Of a stretch of DNA of 64,000 nucleotides, positions 46,612-56,067 are shown piece by piece. The stretch comes from Serripes groenlandicus (taxonomy: Eukaryota > Mollusca > Bivalvia > Cardiida > Cardiidae). The stretch spans positions 79,501-143,500 of the forward strand of contig JASEVX010000130.1 of the NCBI GenBank assembly GCA_031761405.1. Direction: 5' to 3'. A program made the translations under genes and the position numbers. The notes beneath the pieces were generated by a model. It ran no database searches and had not been told where the DNA came from. It saw only the letters and a list, made by a program, of their open reading frames with translations. How positions within the stretch are numbered: the stretch's first letter is position 1; every line of letters begins with the position of its first letter.

Positions 46612-46840
46612 CCCTTTCCCTCATATAGACGCATTCTGACGCCTCTGCAGCAGACGGATTTTTGAAAAGATAGTGACAAAAGAAGAAATTGCACAAAATG
46701 TGCAATGTCTCCTTTTGCCACATTGTTTTCCACCCTTTGTCCATTAAAGGTTATCCATTCAATTATGGAGATTTTCTAGTTTTGACAAAATACGTTCAAA
46801 GTCGTCTGCTGCAGACTTGTCGTATGAGGGAAAGGGTTCA
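46608..46840 (-). mobile_element. MITE family E, right member of an inverted pair
   Basis: 'ttcaccctttccctcatata' to 'cgtatgagggaaagggttca'. Very similar to 19132 and 20115. Both ends carry TTCA in place of TTAA. Confidence 0.87.
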
Positions 46841-47025
46841 ACTTTCTATTATCCCAGAGACCAGAATCACCTGCTGGGTTTGTTCATACAGGACTATAAT
46901 CACATACTGAAATGATTCTGTACACGCGTAACTATATTAAGGTAGAAACTTAAGTTACGTGTGTTTGGAATCAAGTCCTGGTTTCCGAGGATAGCGAAAC
47001 AATACGAGTCAGTTCATGAGTAAAT

Positions 47026-47175
47026 GTACAAGTTGGTATTTGTGAACGGTATAGATCGAGATCAGCCTGTGCATATACAGTCTAATCAGGATCTACACTT
47101 ATTACAAATGTCTTACACAAGCTTGTTAGAAGTTGATGTCACCTTCAGTAGATTCTGAGAGGACTGAGCTGGTGG
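47026..47175 (+). repeat. Interspersed repeat family G, copy 2
   Basis: 'gtacaagttggtatttgtga', 'tctaatcaggatctacactt' and 'ttacacaagcttgttagaag', colinear with 25714-25855. Confidence 0.55.
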
Positions 47176-47341
47176 ACCACATGACCCGAACATGAACTGT
47201 TCAGAAATGCCAACATGAACCTCTTCTCATGCACCGGCTCGTATCATGTCTACGACATACAGCCGGAAGCAAGGCGTCTATAATCCAAAGTTTTACCTGC
47301 CACAGAGTTGTATATAGTGAAGAAAGTATTGATCTTAAATG

Positions 47342-47350
47342 CTTCTTTTG

Positions 47351-47403
<53 letters not shown>

Positions 47404-47456
47404 TACTGGTTTACGCCGCCTTCAACACTGTTTTATTATATCTACGTGTTTCCGTG
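47342..47456 (-). mobile_element. SINE family F 3' end with (TTGA)n tail, cut by MITE C
   Basis: A run of about 12 'ttga' repeats (47350-47401) precedes 'tttacgccgccttcaacact', the 3' end of family F in reverse. SINE text ends where MITE C starts at 47457. Confidence 0.7.
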
Positions 47457-47669
47457 TTAACTCTTTCGGCTCCGAATTGTTTAAAGTAGACTATTCCATG
47501 TTCACACTCGGACGACTCTATTTTCATCTTATAGGATTTTTAAAATATTTTAATAACTCACAGCCAAACAATGCAGATTTTAGGTGAGACAGCTCGTTAC
47601 GAGCTGACTCACCTGAATCTGTATTGTTTGCAAAAAGCTCAATATTGCCTTTGGCGCTGAAAGAGTTAA
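47457..47669 (+). mobile_element. MITE family C, full length
   Basis: TTAACTCTTTCGGCTCCGAA to 'ggcgctgaaagagttaa' with 'cagctcgttacgagctg' in the middle. 213 bp, the same length as the reference copy. Confidence 0.9.
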
Positions 47670-47754
47670 TTAGGCAGCACAATTGGACCATCTATGATGA
47701 CACCGGCGCGTCAGCCGTACTTCTGAGTGTCAATGAGGATAGTCATTTCTACCA

Positions 47755-47855
47755 TGTTAAAAGTATTTGGTATGACCCGGCCTGGGATTGAACCCGCGAC
47801 CTCCCAGACCCGAGGCCGGTGCTCTACCCTACCTTTACACCACCGAGGCTGTAAC
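47755..47855 (-). mobile_element. tRNA-like SINE head, minus, third type
   Basis: In reverse it reads 'cctcggtggtgtaaaggtag' (A box) and 'gcgggttcaatcccaggcc' (good B box). The acceptor strands 'cctcggt' and 'ggccggg' do not pair, so it is not a functional tRNA. It belongs to a family different from F and H. Confidence 0.6.
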
Positions 47856-48378
47856 GGCTTATTTGAACTTCCGGTACTCGGATTATTCGGGATTTTGAGA
47901 TTATTTTGGTTCCAACAAAACAGGGTTTTGTTTTATTGTAAGTTAAATACCGTGGGACACATATACATATTTAACTTTAAGTTGTTCTTATAGAGAACGA
48001 TCGCAATACAAGTCAATGCCCCGTGATATCAGATTTAAGTGCATACTTGAGAAAATGATCAAGCTCTTAAACTACACAAATATAATCAGAATTTGTGCTC
48101 ATGTATCTGATTGGTCAGAAGCAAATTCGTTAGCCAAATTGACCGATCAGAAGCCTTGATTGGAGCATGGATTTCATTTCTGAACACCGAGAGTTTGATA
48201 GTTTCGGACCCTAATAGTTGGAAGAAATTTGCTGTATGTTGTAGAAACTTGCATGACTGAAGGGAGATGTTAGTTCACTGAGTGTGAAGCGTTTCAGATT
48301 CATGAAAGGCTATACTACGAGTGTATACATTTTTAATATATCTCGGTCTTATTTCTTAAAAATTCCATAATTGTTCTG
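47856..48378. other. Unannotated stretch
   Basis: No feature recognised. Confidence 0.4.
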
Positions 48379-48536
48379 TTAACCCTTTCCCATATATACA
48401 GACAGCAATTTCTCCTTTTACCACAATGTTTTCAATTTTTTTCCGAAATTGTACCTACATTTATGGAGATGTTCTGTGTTATTGTGTAGATACTATTCGT
48501 CTGCTGCATTTTTGCTGTATATGGGAAGGGGTTAAT
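48379..48536. mobile_element. MITE family E, left arm deleted
   Basis: 'ttaaccctttcccatatata' to 'atatgggaaggggttaa'. Jumps from the left end directly to 'gcaatttctccttttaccac'. TTAA ends intact. Confidence 0.8.
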
Positions 48537-48822
48537 GTTATGATTAGATTAACTGACGACATATCACATGATAAAACATGAGCAAACGGTTAAAAAATGT
48601 TAATGTCATTGTTTGAAACAGTGACTTTATCAGAATACAATCCACTAGCTGTAATTACTCTATAATCAACTGAAATGCATACGGTATGTGACGTTATACC
48701 TGACATAAAGCCCTCTCTGGGAGTGTCAAAATCCCATAGCATAAATATCATATAACACTACTAGTTTGGTTTCCATTCTTACGCTCAAGTCTTTGTTACA
48801 ACGCGGAAACCATCTATGAAAA

Positions 48823-48830
48823 TGACGTCA
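48823..48830. promoter_or_regulatory. CRE-like palindrome TGACGTCA
   Basis: A perfect 8-bp CRE followed by 'cgtcagcagtttgacg'. No gene start recognised nearby; may be chance or repeat-borne. Confidence 0.3.
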
Positions 48831-48956
48831 CGTCAGCAGTTTGACGGCATAACGTTAGTCATTTTGGAGCTAAAACCTGCAAAATGTCATTATGTACATT
48901 TTGTTCGAAATACGCCTCATAAAAAACTTTTAAGTGATAAACAGAATATCTCATTC

Positions 48957-49076
48957 GTCTTTATTTACTATCACTTTTAAAAAACTCGTTAACAAAGCTG
49001 AATATGACGCTCGCCAAAGCTCACGGAATTATCATCTTAGTAAACTCGTTTATTAAAAGTGATAATAAATAAACAC
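48957..49076. repeat. Foldback with arms of about 36 bp
   Basis: 'tttatttactatcactttta' (left) is the complement of 'taaaagtgataataaataaa' (right). The loop of about 49 bp contains 'gaatatgacgctcgccaaag'. The right arm ends 8 bp before MITE D. Confidence 0.75.
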
Positions 49077-49083
49077 TATATAT

Positions 49084-49336
49084 GAACCGTCCCGCGAGAA
49101 GACCAACATGGTGGACTTTACGTAAAGTATCGACACGGATCAGCCTAAGCACGTCGCGCAGGCTTACCCGGACAGACACTTTTCACCTCCTGTGGATTTT
49201 CTGTTCCAGGAATCAATACTCTTTACCTCTATCTCACAGAGACGGAATGTGTCGGCTCGGATTAGACTGCGCGGACTGATCTGGGTCGATACATTACGCA
49301 AATGCCATACTGTTGGTTTTTCTTGCGCAACGGCTC
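49084..49336 (+). mobile_element. MITE family D, near full length
   Basis: 'gaaccgtcccgcgagaagac' to 'tttttcttgcgcaacggctc'; 'tatatat' on the left and 'atat' on the right. Confidence 0.89.
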
Positions 49337-49735
49337 ATATGTACATGACATTCACGAAGATAACAGAGAGGCTATGAATATCAGGGCAGCAATCTTTCCA
49401 CATTACAAGCAGGACTATTTGATTTATTCGACAGCGTATGAATATTAATAACATAATAAATACAAGCTTGACAACCTCATAACTGATGCCATTGTTTTTT
49501 TTTATCTCAGAGTTAATTGGTGTTGAATAGTCTCTCTCGTGTGTGCCTGTATGCTAGTAAAACAGCGTGTAATGTTATTGTAGAGCGTAATCTACAGAGA
49601 TTATCTCAAGCTCCTAAAGCATTTCATACATGCATATATTGATCTTAGTGTGCGCATGCGCGAGCTGATCCTGATCTACATAGCTCGCTTATGTCATCTT
49701 TTACATGTTTGACTTACAGGCGCGGATATATATAT
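49337..49735. other. Unannotated stretch
   Basis: Weak family G-like words near 49650 ('gctgatcctgatctacatag'); otherwise nothing. Confidence 0.4.
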
Positions 49736-49950
49736 AAGCCGTTCCGTGATAAAAACCAAAATTGTAGACTGCGTAAAGTATCGACTCTGGTCAGCTAAAG
49801 CATGCCTCGCAGACAGACACGTTTCGCCTCCTGTGGATTTTCTGTTTCAGGAATCCTTACGCTATACCTCTATCCCCCTGAGACGGAATGTGTCGGTCCG
49901 GATAAGCCGCAGGCTGATTTGTGTCGATACATGACGCAGAGTCCATAATA
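49736..49950 (+). mobile_element. MITE family D, right end truncated
   Basis: 'aagccgttccgtgataaaaa' to 'gacgcagagtccataatatt', lacking the terminal 'ttggttttctcg'. The internal palindrome region is deleted. Confidence 0.82.
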
Positions 49951-50000
49951 TTATATATAAACCACGACAGGCGACGTTTAATCTTAATGAAACCCCGCTG

Positions 50001-50008
50001 TGACGTCA
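50001..50008. promoter_or_regulatory. CRE-like palindrome TGACGTCA
   Basis: Perfect 8-bp CRE; context 'cccgctgtgacgtcatgtaa'. Confidence 0.3.
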
Positions 50009-50264
50009 TGTAACGTTTTGTACATATAATGGGGCTATACTTCCAGTGTTTTGGTCAGAATGTGCATTTAGTTATACATGTAAATAACCGTCAAGACTCT
50101 GATGTTATTAGTTCGGATACAAAGGCCTGTGTCTTCACTGTGCGCAGATGCACTAAGACCCCAAACTGGCAGAAACGGCGCTGATATACGTATTTATATA
50201 TATATATACACACTGTACACATAAGGCGGGTCTGGTGATTCCGGATTTTAATGGAATCCCGCAT

Positions 50265-50287
50265 TGACGTCATGTGAAGTTATATAA
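50265..50287 (+). promoter_or_regulatory. CRE-like site followed by TATA-like box
   Basis: TGACGTCA at 50265-50272, then 'tatataa' at 50281-50287. The arrangement is promoter-like, but no convincing downstream gene is visible. Confidence 0.3.
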
Positions 50288-50794
50288 ACTTATTTGTGCT
50301 GAACTCCATGTTTTTTTTGTAAGAATATACACTGAGGTATACCTGCGAGCGGAGAGAACTCTGGTGAGACAGTGTGCGTACACAGGCTCGTCCGAGTCTT
50401 CACATTGCGAATATTCACGCGACGCATGTACACTACTTGTAGAGATTCTCACCAGACAGCCAAATTCAATTAACTACATGTATCAATGCACGACCCTGCC
50501 GCACTTCGTCCCCGATATACCAGACACTATTAAACAATGCAACAATGTCTGTAAACATGTGGAGAAAAGGAGAAATTGCAGACTGAGTAATAGCTCGCCG
50601 TCTCTACGTGTTTAGATATCATTGCTAACATTGTAAAAAGAAATCAGGTGTTCAATAAAACAAAATAAAATAGTTTCTAAATAATATGATACATTTCGAG
50701 AGACAAGGGCACGTGGGGATTAAAGAGAAGTTACATCGTCTACTAAACGCATCGTTAGAAAACACGAATCACGTCATTTTCCTTTCTTTTAACC

Positions 50795-50985
50795 TTACCA
50801 CATGCAGACGATTTCTCTCGCAGCTGTCTGTGACGACTTATAAAAACAGTGTGAAAACAAAATGAGGCATCGGTCTTAAGGGGCAATTTATTATTTTGTC
50901 ACAATGTTTTCACCTACTTATGCATTTCCTGGTTTTCTCACACCAGTACTCCACACAACAATCCTCCCAAGCAATCGACATCTAC
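50795..50985. mobile_element. MITE E fragment joined to SINE F fragment
   Basis: Family E words ('taccacatgcagacgattt', 'tattttgtcacaatgttttc') pass at about 50908 straight into SINE F in reverse ('cacctacttatgcatttcct', 'caccagtactccacacaaca'). Confidence 0.6.
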
Positions 50986-51134
50986 AGATTTGGCGTGTGT
51001 TGGACGCGGTTAAACCTTTATCAGATAGAATAGGCCTATGTCAAAATGTATCCACTATATCTATTAAAGGGTTTTACATTTCGAGAAGTGAAAGTACATG
51101 TTTGATACCGATTTGAACACATTGTTGGAAAGGG

Positions 51135-51381
51135 GGTAATAATAAAGACGGCTTCAGAAGTTCAAGTATTAAAGAAAGATATTTCATTTTTAAGCACTGC
51201 TAGAGTGAATTCAGAAAGGCTTCTACAATTTCTTGCCGTTTATTTTAATAATGTTTTTAACAGTCGTCCGCTACTGAATCGTCGAATTTCAACCTTTATA
51301 GCCTTTCTGAATTCACTCTAGCATTCCTTGAAAATGAAATATATTTCTTTAATAACGTCTGAAGCTGTCTTTATTAATACC
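51135..51381. mobile_element. Foldback element with arms of about 85 bp
   Basis: Left arm 51135-51221 and right arm 51300-51381 are imperfect reverse complements ('tagagtgaattcagaaaggc' against 'gcctttctgaattcactcta'). The 78-bp loop carries E-like words ('aacagtcgtccgctactgaa'). Confidence 0.82.
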
Positions 51382-51479
51382 TCATTTCTTTGAATATGTA
51401 AAATATAAAAAAAATAGTTTGTCTCTGTTCTGGATGTCGGACTAGTTGTTTCAATACAACTGTCCACTAATTTAATTTC

Positions 51480-51660
51480 GACTTCCGTATACATTGTGAC
51501 AAAGGGAGAATTTCTTCATTATAAGCGATTTCTCCTTTTGTAACAATGTTTTCAACTCTTTTAGATAGTTACACTTTCATTTATTGAGATTTCTCATATT
51601 CTTTCCTCGATATTTTTCAAATTTATCTACAGCAGTACTTTGTATACGTCAAAATAATAA
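51480..51660. mobile_element. MITE family E, central part
   Basis: 'cattgtgacaaagggagaat' pairs with 'gatttctccttttgtaacaa'. Ends are not recognisable. Confidence 0.5.
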
Positions 51661-51776
51661 ACTTTCTGTTCTGTTCTGTGTTTTGAAATATCGACTTTCA
51701 TCGTACAAGAGTATTGTTTTAGCTAGGAAAACATGTACTTGGTGTTACCTCTACTATAACACTTCAAATTATTTGT

Positions 51777-52024
51777 GAGACTGACTGAATATTTAAACGA
51801 TAAATGTTCGGTCATAGTTAAAGTATGAGACTGACTGAATATTTAAACAATAAATGTTCGCTCATAGTTAAAGTATGAGACTGACTGAATATTTAAACAA
51901 TAAATGTTCGGTTATAGTTGAAGTATGAGACTGACTGAATATTTAAACAATACATGTTCGCTCATAGTTAAAGTATGAGACTGACTGAATATTTAAACAA
52001 TAAATGTTCGGTTATAGTTAAAGT
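51777..52024. repeat. 50-bp tandem repeat, 5 copies
   Basis: Units start 'gagactgactgaatatttaa' and contain 'aaatgttcg' and 'atagttaaagtat'. Alternate units read 'gctcatag' and 'ggttatag', hinting at a 100-bp dimer. Confidence 0.95.
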
Positions 52025-52148
52025 AATAGGACCATTGGAGCATAGGAATCAATTAATAATATAACAACAAAATATTGATAATAATACAAATATATAAACT
52101 ATATAATTAACATGATAATGATAAGATAATGATACCTTTATTTTGTTA

Positions 52149-52190
52149 TCATTATTATTATTATTATTATTATTATTGTTATTATCATTG
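52149..52190. repeat. (ATT)n microsatellite
   Basis: About nine 'att' units with a degenerate right edge. Confidence 0.9.
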
Positions 52191-52249
52191 TCATTAAAAT
52201 TATTAATATTATTACTTTTCCTTTTATTTATTTTTTATTATTATCATTA

Positions 52250-52496
52250 CGAGGGCTTGGCGTGAAACGGTTGTAACTAAAATTGCTATTGTTTGTACCA
52301 AGGTTAATCACCTCGCCATAAAGTCTTAATAAGCGTTAAATCATTTTTCTTGGTAAACAATGGAAATTTAGGTGCCATTGCTCGTTCTGAGCAATGGCAT
52401 CTAAATTTGCATTGTTTACAAAGGGGTCAAAATTGCCCCAAAACCAGGGTTTTTAAAATAAGTTTTTAGTGACAACCGTTTCACGCCAAGCCCTCG
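52250..52496 (+). mobile_element. MITE family B, full length, in the intron next to the coding exon
   Basis: Perfect-looking ends 'gagggcttggcgtgaaacgg' and 'ccgtttcacgccaagccctc', internal palindrome 'cattgctcgttctgagcaat', 247 bp. It lies 45 bp beyond the predicted splice donor, inside the intron of the minus-strand gene. Confidence 0.93.
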
Positions 52497-52540
52497 ATAC
52501 ATTTATTATTGTTAAAATTTAAAATTTGTAATCGTTAAGA

Positions 52541-52547
52541 ACGTACC
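52541..52547 (-). other. Predicted splice donor
   Basis: The minus strand reads AAAG|GTACGT, with the last exon base at 52547. It matches the animal donor consensus and interrupts a Gly codon after its first base. Readthrough would add only about ten residues of AT-rich sequence before a stop, which supports splicing. The next exon lies below 52541 and I could not identify it in the window. Confidence 0.6.
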
Positions 52548-53744
52548 TTTAACACCACTGAACAGCTCGTTCAGAAGAGTCATGCACTTTTCCCGACCGT
52601 CCGACGTGGCGTTAGAATCGCTGGAATTCATGGACATATTTAACGGCATGTAAAACACGACATCAAGCGTCGTTAGTCTCTTGTAAACGTCTTCCAAACT
52701 TGGTACGCGTTTAGTTTGTCCTTCAACGCCTTCGTTTTCTACAGACTGTGTGTCTCGTTTGTAAAGTTTTTCCAAACTAGATACTTGATTTCTAATTTCT
52801 TTCGCTTCTATTATATTACCATTTTTTATGTCCCTTTTATGACCCTTTTCTAATGCAAGTGCCCCGTTGTTGTTGTCAAGTTCTTTTTGATCAGCATTTT
52901 TTAATAAATGTGTCTCCGTTTTATGAACTCCCTTTGATATCTGACCCCGATTAGTGTCTCCTTTGTCAAAGTTATTTGTAATAGCATCCACAAATAGATT
53001 GTCCGTTCTGAACTCTTTTAACAAACCGTCATCAAATCCATTTATTTTGTCACCTAAAGTCAATAACGAATCATGTCTATGGAAATATGGCTTGTCATAC
53101 GAAGGCAGAAGAGATTCTGCTTTAAAGGAGCGAGCGGTCGTCAAGAGACCGGCATGCGTTAAACTACGTTTAGACACTTTAATACCGCGTAATTGAAGTA
53201 CGTCAATATTCCATCTCCGCGCTTCATCCAATATTTCTTTATTTTTAAGCTCATTAGTGTCCCCAGTATTCTGGTTCGTCGTCGTGTCCCGCTGATGTTT
53301 ATCGCCATTTAGGACAGACCAGAATGTCAAAGGCCCATTGATTGAGTGGGTCAGGTTCTTGTCAATCGTCGTCCAATCTCTCGCAGTTATGGAATGGGTA
53401 TCTATCCCCTGTTCATAGAGGCTTCCCTTTCTCCGAGTTTCGAAAACGTTGGTGGCCAAAGAAGGAGTATGTCTTTGAACATATGCTATTAGATAATCTA
53501 GTATTTTGCGTGTTTGCTTTGATTCCATTTTCAATGCCTTGGTTTGCCAATAAGGTTTTGATTTCAGAAACGAAACCGTATCTGGTTTAGTCAGATCCTT
53601 CGGATCAATAATGTTATCATTCATTTTCGTGTCAATTGACACATCTTGTTTCATATAGTTTAGTTCATTGGAGTGTGTAGTACAGAATAACACCACGATA
53701 ATTAATACAAACAATTGTACTTTAGCCCTTGCCACCATCATCAT
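52547..53744 (-). CDS. Exon of unidentified secreted or membrane-targeted protein, 5' part of gene
   Basis: This is the only convincing protein-coding segment: 399 codons plus one base, free of tandem repeats, on the minus strand. I chose the first Met of an MMMVARAK run because it has A at -3 and leads straight into a signal peptide: hydrophobic core residues 11-21 (LFVLIIVVLFC), likely cleavage after TTHS at 25. The rest is hydrophilic, rich in Asp, Asn, Lys and Thr. Dibasic sites occur near 192, 303, 329, 345 and 355, and a small repeat, SLEKLYKR / SLEDVYKR, lies near 323-330 and 349-356. NxS/T sites near 369, 373 and 378 precede a lone mature-region Cys at 387. The exon ends at AAAG|GTACGT, a strong donor in phase 1. 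I do not recognise the family. A processed secretory precursor is possible. So is the N-terminal ectodomain of an nrf-6-like acyltransferase, whose NRF domain starts around a Cys (weak guess). Confidence 0.72.
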
Positions 53745-53815
53745 TGTCACTGAGTTTATAAATGTCAAATAAAGCGGTGTCGAATTATGTTGTACAGAGT
53801 CGAGCGGTGCCTGAG
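53745..53815 (-). other. 5' part of the exon with predicted splice acceptor
   Basis: On the minus strand a pyrimidine-rich run ends in 'ttttgttttctcag' (AG at 53811-53812), a good acceptor. The exon would then start at 53810 and give a 66-base 5' UTR before the chosen Met. The reading frame stays open to an upstream Met at 53829-53831. That Met lies in the pyrimidine tract and would place the signal peptide 30 residues inside the protein, so I take it as intronic. An unspliced first exon starting further upstream cannot be excluded. Confidence 0.5.
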
Positions 53816-54051
53816 AAAACAAAACAACCATAGCAAATTCGGAACAAGTGTAGGTACGAACATGTAACTACATGCACATCAGATAAAAACATGTAACTAC
53901 ATGCACATCCATGAAATCGAATCAAATTTCAGAATGTTTGTCAGTTTTTCTTCATATATTGGCGACAGTTTCGATCGAGAGCAACAAGTGCAGATTCGCA
54001 GGTTTATCGGGATCTGAACTGATCACACATGTCCTAATCAGAGCTCGAGAG
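53816..54051. other. Unannotated, presumed upstream intron or promoter region
   Basis: Contains a short direct repeat 'acatgtaactacatgcacat' twice (about 53859 and 53889). If the exon is the first, this is promoter; if the acceptor is real, it is intron. Confidence 0.45.
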
Positions 54052-54232
54052 AAGGTTTATTTTTTATGTTCTAAAATCCTTATTTGACATTCAAACCCTA
54101 TGTTGTGGGTACTCAAAAGAATCGTCTCAGTGAGACGATTGTTTTGAGTACCCACAACATAGGATTTGGTTGAGTTATCAGAAAAATGTTGTGGGGGAAA
54201 GACACGCTCCCTCTTATCTAGTCCTCTGTCTA
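54052..54232. mobile_element. Hairpin MITE family A, best copy
   Basis: 'ccctatgttgtgggtactca' is the inverse of 'tgagtacccacaacatagga', bracketing 'cgtctcagtgagacg'. The hairpin arms reach about 40 bp with one mismatch region. Confidence 0.85.
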
Positions 54233-54313
54233 ATGTTAGTTTTCTTAATAACTTCACACAATAGTTATTTACTCACGAATACACGAGTCGCATCTTGCAG
54301 AATTAGATAATAT

Positions 54314-54576
54314 AAGCCGTCCCGCGAGAAAACCAACAGTATGGCCTCTGCGTAATGTATCAAACCAGATCAGCCTGTGCAGTCCGCGCAGACTGATCCG
54401 GGCCGACACATTCCGTCTCAGGGGGGATAGAGATATAGAGTAATGCTTCCTGAAACAGCAAATCCACAGGAGGCGAAAAGTGTCGATCCGGATTCGCCTG
54501 CGTGGCATTCTTAGGCTGATCCGGGTCGATACTTTATGCAGTTACCATAATGTTGGTTTTCTCGCGGGACGGCTCA
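54314..54576 (-). mobile_element. MITE family D, full length (reference copy)
   Basis: 263 bp, 'aagccgtcccgcgagaaaac' to 'gttttctcgcgggacggctc'. The inverted ends pair over about 28 bp including 'ccaacagta' / 'taatgttgg'. Confidence 0.92.
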
Positions 54577-54725
54577 ATTATGTTTGCTTCTCGGCATCTA
54601 GAAATGGTTCATAGCAAATAAACTAATGAAGATACACTTATAACTATAGGGTTAGCGGACAACGACGATTCTGATGTGAATACGTATATGTACTCTCAAG
54701 ATACTTCATATTTTTCAATTGCAAT

Positions 54726-55324
54726 AAGACCCCTTTGTAAATGGCGGAATTAATACTTAAACACCTTCTTAATAAAAGACGTTATCTGAAGTCTCTTCAG
54801 CAGACGACTTTTGAAAATAGTGTGACAAAGATAGAATTTGTTCCTAATTAGCAATTTCTCCTTTTGCCACAACTCTGTTTCAACCCTGTTCAAGAAGTAT
54901 ATTATCAAATAACGATATTTTTCATATGGTGGCATAGAACTGTCACCACTTACCATATAATTGTGTTGAATATTTTCGTGAAATTCATGGCGGATTTCGC
55001 GTTATATACAAAATAACATGATAACTTAAAATTTATCGTGATGCCAGACAATTAACTTAACATGAATTTGTTCGTGTTAAATTTCGAGATATATTTTTTA
55101 TTAAGTGGTTGGCAGTCTAAAGCACTAACAGGAAAAAAAGCATGTTAAGTTATAAATTATCATGTTATTTTGTAAATAACGCGAATCCGCCATGACTTTC
55201 GCGAAAATATTCAACATAATTATCTGGTTAGTGGTGGCAGTTCTATGCCACCATACTTTCACATGTTTGCCTTCGTGTGTTCAAAGTCTTTGGCTGCAGA
55301 TTTTGTGTATGCGGAAACGGGTTT
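54726..55324. mobile_element. MITE family E interrupted by a foldback element
   Basis: E text on the left ('tcttcagcagacgacttttg', 'caatttctccttttgccaca') stops at about 54924 and resumes at about 55256 with 'gtgttcaaagtctttggctg' and the end 'tgcggaaacgggttta'. The insert is listed separately. Confidence 0.72.
54925..55255. mobile_element. Foldback element with arms of about 115 bp
   Basis: 'tatggtggcatagaactgtc' at the left is mirrored by 'cagttctatgccaccata' at the right. Pairing continues through 'ttgtgttgaatattttcg' / 'cgaaaatattcaacataa' and 'aataacatgataacttaaaa' / 'agttataaattatcatgtta'. The loop is AT-rich and non-coding. Confidence 0.88.
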
Positions 55325-55377
55325 ACAGACTGTTCGGTCATAGCTAACGTGTCAATCTTTGACACAGCATGGTTCGT

Positions 55378-55568
55378 AGTTCCCTCATACGACAACTCTG
55401 CAGCTTTGAACATATTTTGTCAAAAAATGAAAAATCTCTTTAATTGAATGGACTGTGGCAAAAGGAGAAATTGCTCGTTTTGAGCAATTTCTTCTTTTGT
55501 CATTATGTTTTCAAAAAGCCGTCTGCTGCAGAGGCGTCATAAAGCGTCTATATGAGGGAAAGGGTTAA
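55378..55568 (+). mobile_element. MITE family E
   Basis: 'gttccctcatacgacaactc' to 'tatgagggaaagggttaa'. The centre 'aggagaaattgctcgttttg' with 'gagcaatttcttcttttgtc' makes a long hairpin. Confidence 0.85.
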
Positions 55569-55848
55569 CTCATTATTTTATAATTTTAGTTTCAAATTTC
55601 GATAACACTTAAGATCCACTTTTCGTTTGACCTAACTAAGACTTTAAAATTCTTTTTTTTCCCCTGTTCTTTTAATAGTTAATGCTTCATTTATTGGTTA
55701 GGTATATATTGTACATTTCAAAATTCAGATTTTAATGTTTATACTTATTGTAAATGTAAATTAATAAGCTAGACAAATGAATTTAACTTTGATCTATTGA
55801 AATAAATATTTAATGAAAACCTAATTAAACAAAAATCCTACTCGATAC
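55569..55848. other. Unannotated stretch
   Basis: Very AT-rich; nothing recognised. Confidence 0.4.
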
Positions 55849-56067
55849 TTGACCCCTTCCCACATACAAAAAATCTGCGACAAACGACTTAAAGACAAAA
55901 TTATGGAAACTCTGTATAAATGACAGAAGACTTATTGAATGAAGTTTAAAATATTGTAGCAAAATGTGAAATTGCTCATTATTAGCAATCTCGCCTTTTG
56001 CCACAGTTTTTACAAACAGCGTGAGCTGCAAAAGCGTCATAAAGCGTCTGTATGTGGGAAAGGGAGG
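55849..56067 (+). mobile_element. MITE family E
   Basis: 'gaccccttcccacatacaaa' to 'gtatgtgggaaagggagg'. Centre 'tgaaattgctcattattagc'. The right end has a small insertion. Confidence 0.8.

Larger units (their letters stand above)
49951..50790. other. Stretch with two CRE-like sites, otherwise unannotated
   Basis: Two related segments start near 49980 and 50240 ('tgacgtcatgtaacgtt', 'tgacgtcatgtgaagtt') and may be a diverged duplication. The 113-codon plus ORF 50274-50615 has Cys in the order seen in no family I know, and an overlapping minus frame is also open, so it is not called. Confidence 0.45.

Noticed and set aside
47755..47855. tRNA gene on the minus strand
   Set aside because: Good A and B boxes but acceptor stems do not pair and no anticodon stem forms, so it is a SINE head. 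The same reasoning applies at 6311, 7333, 18745, 23197 and 42638.
52954..53590. Two plus-strand ORFs of about 80 codons opposite the coding exon
   Set aside because: Shadows of the minus-strand coding sequence, without signal or splice features of their own.
53745..53831. Start codon at 53831 giving a 439-residue protein
   Set aside because: It lies in a pyrimidine-rich splice acceptor and would bury the signal peptide. The Met at 53744 fits better, though transcript data could overturn this.
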